Of a stretch of 10,290 bases of DNA, positions 5,283 to 10,290 are shown piece by piece. A model generated the notes under the pieces. That model saw only the letters and a list, made by a program, of their open reading frames with translations. It did not search any database and was not told the origin of the DNA. Both the position numbers and the translations under genes were made by a program. The DNA comes from an uncultured Angelakisella sp. (GTDB taxonomy: Bacteria; Bacillota; Clostridia; Oscillospirales; Ruminococcaceae): contig CALGIL010000386.1 of assembly GCA_937914895.1 (NCBI GenBank), forward strand, positions 1 to 10,290. The letters are read 5' to 3'. Positions within the stretch are counted from its first letter, which is position 1. Each line of letters opens with the position of its first letter.

Positions 5283-6791
5283 ATGAGGCGATGGCCCGCG
5301 GCCGCGCTGATCTGTCTGCTGCTGGTGTCCTGCGGCCCCAAAAAGTCGTCGGACCCCTTGGTGGAGCGGCTGGCCGACGCCATTGCCCAGGCGGACCCCC
5401 TAAAGGCAAGCCTCCTGGACGCCTCCTTTTTGGAGTTTGGACAGCCCATGGACTTTACACAGGACACCCTTCGGCAGATGGCCGCCCTTCTTGGGGACAG
5501 GCCCGGCCGCCCCCTGGACCGGGACGAGCTGGGGCATTTGGGGGGCGACGGCGCCCGGCGCATCTCCGTGGGCTTTGCCGGGGATTCCTACTGCGATTTT
5601 GACATGACCTACGGCGCGCCGTCCTACCCCGACCAGACGGTGGTCAGCTTTCAGGTGGGGGAGGAGATAGGCCTTCGCCTGTACGACGGCGCCGTTTTTG
5701 ACAAGATGCAGGCGCTGCTGGAGGGCGCCCGCCACCATCCGGGCCCCCTGGCCCTTGGGGGCAGCTATGTGGCGGTGCAGTTCCCCCGGCAGGTGCTGGA
5801 GCAGTACCGGGAGGAGGGCCGGTGGACCTACGCCGCCCTGCTGCTGGAGGCCGGGGACCGGGTGCTTATCTGGTGCCAGGATGTGCTGTGGTGGGTGGAC
5901 ACCCAGGACGGCGCCATTCTGTACCGGGCCCCGGTGCCCTATGTGGGGGAGCTGAGCCCCGGGGTGGAGGATTTTCGCGCCGAAGCCTGGGACCACGGGC
6001 CCTACGACTTCCGGCTGTTTACCCCCGACGCCCTGTACCACGGCAGCACCAAAACCGGGGTGCTGGACCTGGCCTTTACGGTTCCGGCGGACCTCCGCGC
6101 GTCGGTGGCGGAGCCCCGACTGCTGGATTTTGACGTAAACCCCGACGAAAGCCAGGTGCTTTACACCGACCACCGGCGCTGCTGGCTGGAGGGCCCGGAC
6201 GGCTCCCCGGGCCGGGAGATTTTTAAAGTGGAGGACCTGCGCCCCCACTTCCCCCAGGGGTACGACTTTGCGGACCGGCACATCGGCTTTGCCAACCCCC
6301 GGTTTTTGGATGACGGCGGCACCGTCACGGCGGAGGTCACCGACGCGGCCTGGACCGGGGCGCTGTCCATGATGCGGCTGGCCGACGGCAAGACGGTGCA
6401 CTTTACCGAGCTGAATACGTACAGTCTGGGCTTCTCCCAGTGGTACTATTTTCAGGACCGCATTCTGACCCAGCTGGGCCAGGCGGTGGATACCCGCACC
6501 CTGACCCTGGGGCGGTGGGAGCAGGCCCCGGTGGACGCCGACGGAAAGCCCATGACGGCCGCCACCTACGACGGCTCCTGGTGGGTGACGGACGCTTGGC
6601 CCCTGCCCACCGGCCAGTGCCGGCTGCAGGCCCTTGGCCCCGGGGTGGATACCCCCCGGACCGTTTTGGAGGTGGGGGAGGGGAAGACGGTGTTTGCCCT
6701 GGGCGCCACCCAAAGCTATCTGCTGCGGGGGTACGCCCCCCTGGACGGGGCGGGCCTGCCCCGGATTGTCCTGGTAGACTGCCGCCCATAA
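5283..6791 (+). CDS. Putative lipoprotein of unknown function, possible beta-propeller
   Basis: I do not recognise a named family. The 502-residue product begins with a typical lipoprotein signal: positively charged RR at 2-3, a hydrophobic core, and a lipobox LVSC with the acceptor cysteine at 17, followed by a short hydrophilic linker. It should be anchored on the outer face of the membrane. From about residue 180 onward the sequence is rich in Trp, Tyr, Asp and Gly with short beta-like stretches. One segment, VNPDESQVLYTD (285-296), resembles TolB/WD40-like propeller blades (...PDGKKILY...), so a propeller-like sensor or binding domain is possible but unproven. The ATG at 5283 has AAAGGA upstream (gap about 9). 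It sits between dgt and dnaG in the same direction, 37 bases before dnaG, so it is probably cotranscribed. Base composition matches its neighbours, giving no sign of recent foreign origin. Confidence 0.82.
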   Translation: MRRWPAAALICLLLVSCGPKKSSDPLVERLADAIAQADPLKASLLDASFLEFGQPMDFTQDTLRQMAALLGDRPGRPLDRDELGHLGGDGARRISVGFAGDSYCDFDMTYGAPSYPDQTVVSFQVGEEIGLRLYDGAVFDKMQALLEGARHHPGPLALGGSYVAVQFPRQVLEQYREEGRWTYAALLLEAGDRVLIWCQDVLWWVDTQDGAILYRAPVPYVGELSPGVEDFRAEAWDHGPYDFRLFTPDALYHGSTKTGVLDLAFTVPADLRASVAEPRLLDFDVNPDESQVLYTDHRRCWLEGPDGSPGREIFKVEDLRPHFPQGYDFADRHIGFANPRFLDDGGTVTAEVTDAAWTGALSMMRLADGKTVHFTELNTYSLGFSQWYYFQDRILTQLGQAVDTRTLTLGRWEQAPVDADGKPMTAATYDGSWWVTDAWPLPTGQCRLQALGPGVDTPRTVLEVGEGKTVFALGATQSYLLRGYAPLDGAGLPRIVLVDCRP

Positions 6792-6828
6792 CCACGAGTG
6801 CAAAAGAAAAGAAAGGAAGGGGACCCCT

Positions 6829-8586
6829 ATGCTGCCGGACAGCTTTTTGCTGGAACTGAAATACCGCGCCGACATCGAGCAGATTGTGGGCGCTTATGTG
6901 CAGCTCAAACGCCGGGGCCGCAACCTCACCGGGCTCTGCCCCTTCCACAGCGAAAAGACCCCCTCCTTTACGGTCTACCCCGAAAGCCAGTCCTTTTACT
7001 GCTTTGGGTGCGGGGCCGGGGGCGACGCCATCACCTTTGTGCGCCGGGCGGAAAATCTGGATTACCTGGAGGCCGTCAAGTTTTTAGCCGACCGGGTGGG
7101 CCTTCAGGTGCCCGAGGGGTCGGTGGACGACACCGGCCACCGGCGCCGGCTGCGCATTTTGGAGATGAACCGGGAGGCCGCGCGCTTTTTCCATAGCTGC
7201 CTTATGTCCGACCAGGGCCGGGATGCCCGGGCCTATCTTGTAAAGCGGGGCCTGACCAAAAAGACGGTCACCCGGTTTGGCCTGGGCTACGCCCCGGAAA
7301 GCTGGGATACACTCACCGCCTACCTGCGGGGCAAGGGCTATACCGAGGACGAGCTGACCGACGGTTACCTGGGGGTCCGCCGCAAGGGCGGGGGGGTCTA
7401 CGACGCCTTTCGCAACCGGATCATTTTTCCCATCATCGATCTGCGGGGGGCGGTTATCGCCTTTGGCGGGCGCAATTTGGGGGATAAGGGCCCCAAATAC
7501 CTTAACAGCGGCGACACCCCGGTGTTTAAAAAAAGCCGCAACCTGTACGCTCTCAACTTTGCCAAAAGCGCCGGCCGGGGGGATCTGATTCTGGCCGAGG
7601 GATATATGGACGTGGTGGCCATCCACCAGGGGGGCTTCCAAAACGCGGTGGCCACCCTGGGCACCGCCCTGACCGGCGAGCAGGCCCGGCTGATTGCCCA
7701 GTACACCCGGGAGGTGGTGCTGGCCTACGACTCGGACGAGCCGGGGCAGATTGCCACCCGGCGGGCCACCGGCCTGCTGGAGGAAGCCGGCGTGGGGGTG
7801 CGGGTGCTGGCCATCACCGGGGCCAAGGACCCCGACGAGTATATTCGCACCTACGGCCCCGAAAAATTTGAAAGGCTGCTGGAGGGCAGCGAAAGTGCCG
7901 CCGACTTTGCCATTACCCGGCTGCGCCAAAGCCACGACCTGGACACCGCCGAGGGGCGGGTGGCCTTCCTCCAGGAGTTTGTGCGGCTGATGGCCGACAA
8001 CCCCAGCCCCATCCAGCGGGAGGTATACCTGAGCAAGATCTGCCGGGACCTGGAGGTGGACAAACAGGCGGTGGCGGCCCAGCTGGCCGCGGCTATCAAG
8101 CGCAAGCAGCAGACCGCCCGCAAGCGGGAGGCAGGCCAGCTGCGGGCCTTTACCTCCGCCGCCCCCGGCGCCCGGGGCGAGCTGGAGCGGCAGAAGTACC
8201 CCCGGCAGGTGCTGGCGGGGGAGGGGGTTATCGCCTACCTGATGAAGCACCCCGACAGCTGCGCCTGGGTGCGGGAGCAGGTGGAGGACCAGGACTTTGT
8301 CTCGCCGGGGGACCGGGAGCTGTACCAGGCCATCACCGCCAAGCTGAGCCAGGGGCACCCCGCCGAGGTGGTCACCCTAAGCGCCGTGCTGTCCGAGGAG
8401 CGGGTGGGGCGGCTTATGGAGATCACCACCAAGGACATTTACAGGGACCAAAGCAGGACCGAGGCAAAGGAATTTATCCAGGTGCTGCAGGAATACAGAA
8501 ACAAAAAGTCCGACGAGGAGCTTGGCAGGCTGGAGGGCGAGGAGCTAGGACGGTACATAGCCTCCCAAACTGCCCATAAAAAATAG
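6829..8586 (+). CDS. dnaG: DNA primase
   Basis: DnaG makes the short RNA primers needed at the replication fork and is recruited by the DnaB helicase. The 585-residue chain shows the full bacterial layout. The N-terminal zinc-binding CHC2 domain has C37, H40, C58 and C61 ([13 protein letters not shown] ... [12 protein letters not shown]). The catalytic core contains RNRIIFPI (196-203), AFGGR (211-215), the TOPRIM glutamate motif EGYMD (257-261) and the metal-binding DSD (301-303) in AYDSDEPG. The Ser between the two aspartates replaces the Gly of E. coli-type enzymes. A C-terminal helicase-binding region follows a Lys/Arg-rich linker at about 420-460. The ATG at 6829 is preceded by AAGGAAGGGG. 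rpoD follows 13 bases after the stop, the conserved dnaG-rpoD pair of the macromolecular synthesis operon. Confidence 0.98.
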   Translation: MLPDSFLLELKYRADIEQIVGAYVQLKRRGRNLTGLCPFHSEKTPSFTVYPESQSFYCFGCGAGGDAITFVRRAENLDYLEAVKFLADRVGLQVPEGSVDDTGHRRRLRILEMNREAARFFHSCLMSDQGRDARAYLVKRGLTKKTVTRFGLGYAPESWDTLTAYLRGKGYTEDELTDGYLGVRRKGGGVYDAFRNRIIFPIIDLRGAVIAFGGRNLGDKGPKYLNSGDTPVFKKSRNLYALNFAKSAGRGDLILAEGYMDVVAIHQGGFQNAVATLGTALTGEQARLIAQYTREVVLAYDSDEPGQIATRRATGLLEEAGVGVRVLAITGAKDPDEYIRTYGPEKFERLLEGSESAADFAITRLRQSHDLDTAEGRVAFLQEFVRLMADNPSPIQREVYLSKICRDLEVDKQAVAAQLAAAIKRKQQTARKREAGQLRAFTSAAPGARGELERQKYPRQVLAGEGVIAYLMKHPDSCAWVREQVEDQDFVSPGDRELYQAITAKLSQGHPAEVVTLSAVLSEERVGRLMEITTKDIYRDQSRTEAKEFIQVLQEYRNKKSDEELGRLEGEELGRYIASQTAHKK

Positions 8587-8599
8587 GGGGAACCAGAAA

Positions 8600-9670
<1,071 letters not shown>

Positions 9671-9693
9671 GCACGCACGGCAGGCATCAAACG

Positions 9694-9710
9694 GTTTTGG
9701 GAATCAAAAC
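9694..9710 (+). promoter_or_regulatory. Small inverted repeat upstream of the Rrf2 gene, possible operator
   Basis: GTTTTG (9694-9699) and CAAAAC (9705-9710) are separated by GGAAT in the 92-base gap between rpoD and the Rrf2-family gene. Rrf2 regulators often control their own genes through such dyads, and several described operators contain GGAAT. The arms are short, so chance is possible. I see no convincing promoter hexamers here, so the regulator gene may be read from the rpoD transcript. Confidence 0.25.
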
Positions 9711-9762
9711 ACCTTGCATCACCCCCCAGACCATCCATGCCCAAAGAAAGGAGAATGGTCTT

Positions 9763-10191
9763 ATGCACATCACCCTAGAATCCGACTACGCAGTGCGCAT
9801 CATCTACTGCCTGGCCATGGCCGGGTGCCGGATGGACGCCAAGCGTATTGCCGAGGACACCGGGGTCACCCTGCGCTTCAGCCTGAAAATTCTGCGCAAG
9901 CTGGTGGCCGGGGGCTTTATTGTGTCCTACAAGGGGACCAAGGGCGGCTACGAGCTGGCCAAGGACCCCGCCGACATCTCTTTGTGCGACGTCATCGAGG
10001 AGGTGGAGGGCACCTACGGCCTGGCCCGCTGTGTGTCCGAGCACGATTACGAATGCAACCGCAATAAGGACTGCTGCGGCATCTGTAAATTCCACAGCAT
10101 TTTTTCCGATATTTCGGACGTGGTGCGGGACCGGCTGAAGGCGGTCACCTTTGCCCAGCTGATGCAGGACGAGCACCCCGCCGCCACTTAA
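9763..10191 (+). CDS. Rrf2-family transcriptional regulator with a probable iron-sulfur cluster site (NsrR/RirA-like)
   Basis: Rrf2 proteins are small dimeric winged-helix repressors; those with three cysteines bind an iron-sulfur cluster and sense nitric oxide, iron or cluster status. The 142-residue product has the family opening MHITLESDYAVRIIY, a helix-turn-helix around 24-50 (AKRIAEDTGVTLRFSLKIL), and the wing KGTKGGYELAKDP. Cysteines stand at 90, 98 and 104, with the spacing (8 then 6) known in NsrR and RirA, plus extra cysteines at 105 and 108. Asp8, which in NsrR serves as the fourth cluster ligand, is also present. The ATG at 9763 has AAAGGAG upstream (gap 9). The in-frame start at 9697 is less likely. 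It follows rpoD and ends at a strong terminator. Cluster binding and signal are inferred; targets are unknown. Confidence 0.93.
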   Translation: MHITLESDYAVRIIYCLAMAGCRMDAKRIAEDTGVTLRFSLKILRKLVAGGFIVSYKGTKGGYELAKDPADISLCDVIEEVEGTYGLARCVSEHDYECNRNKDCCGICKFHSIFSDISDVVRDRLKAVTFAQLMQDEHPAAT

Positions 10192-10203
10192 GCAAGGGTA
10201 CAT

Positions 10204-10239
10204 AAAAAGCCGATGGAGCCGCGGCTCCATCGGCTTTTT
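10204..10239. terminator. Strong rho-independent terminator after the Rrf2 gene
   Basis: A 16-bp perfect stem begins AAAAAGCCGATGGAG (10204-10218) and returns through 10224-10239, with a 4-base CGCG loop. It ends in TTTTT and is followed by a further T-rich tract (CGTCTTCTTTC). The A run on the opposite side allows use in both directions. It lies 12 bases after the stop codon at 10191. Confidence 0.93.
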
Positions 10240-10290
10240 CGTCTTCTTTCTAAAATTTTTGGGGGCTATCTTCCGGGATGTTTTGTGCCC

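Noticed and set aside
5400..6875. 491-residue open frame on the minus strand across the lipoprotein gene
   Set aside because: Same composition artefact. The plus-strand frame has a signal peptide, lipobox and ribosome binding site, while this one has none.
7084..8358. 424-residue open frame on the minus strand inside dnaG
   Set aside because: The plus strand encodes an unmistakable complete primase; the antisense frame is a shadow.
9697..9762. Earlier start for the Rrf2-family gene
   Set aside because: The family begins at MHITLESDYA, and AAAGGAG stands before the ATG at 9763.
10250..10290. Possible end of a minus-strand gene at the right edge (stop at 10250-10252)
   Set aside because: Only about 12 codons are visible and another frame has a stop at 10266-10268. 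The bidirectional terminator makes a convergent gene possible, but it cannot be shown here.

Overview
The window looks like a core-genome segment from a high-GC gut-type Clostridia, probably Oscillospiraceae/Ruminococcaceae. This rests on strong G/C bias at third codon positions, Gram-positive style AGGAGG-like ribosome binding sites with GTG and TTG starts, a zinc-type L31, and a dgt ... dnaG-rpoD cluster typical of Clostridia. The taxon is inferred from gene content and codon use; no search was run.

Layout. (1) 1-1011: the 3' part of a phosphoglucomutase/phosphomannomutase gene, cut by the window edge. It ends at a strong hairpin terminator shared with the convergent gene on the minus strand. 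(2) 1155-1577 (minus): a small four-helix membrane protein of unknown function, visibly richer in A/T than everything around it, with a near-consensus promoter of its own. (3) 1856-2056: rpmE (zinc-binding L31), preceded by a probable promoter and a structured leader and followed by a hairpin. (4) 2151-3821: a YigZ/IMPACT-family gene and an aldo/keto reductase with a C-terminal iron-sulfur domain, 18 bases apart and probably cotranscribed, ending in two successive hairpins. (5) 4060-9670: the macromolecular synthesis cluster: dgt (dNTP triphosphohydrolase), an unidentified lipoprotein gene, dnaG (primase) and rpoD (housekeeping sigma factor). (6) 9763-10191: an Rrf2-family regulator with an NsrR/RirA-like cysteine pattern, closed by a very strong terminator at 10204-10239.

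How the genes fit together. dgt, dnaG and rpoD link dNTP pools, replication priming and transcription initiation. The lipoprotein gene sits inside this cluster, behind a 209-base spacer holding an 83-base near-palindrome and a 7-base tandem repeat, so the cluster seems to have been opened there.

I see no CRISPR array, transposase, phage gene, tRNA or rRNA, and no convincing new multi-gene system. The observations most worth a second look are: the YigZ protein lacking about 15 residues that hold the family signature; the palindrome plus heptamer array after dgt; the rpmE leader with competing hairpins; the unknown lipoprotein; and the cysteine set of the Rrf2 regulator.
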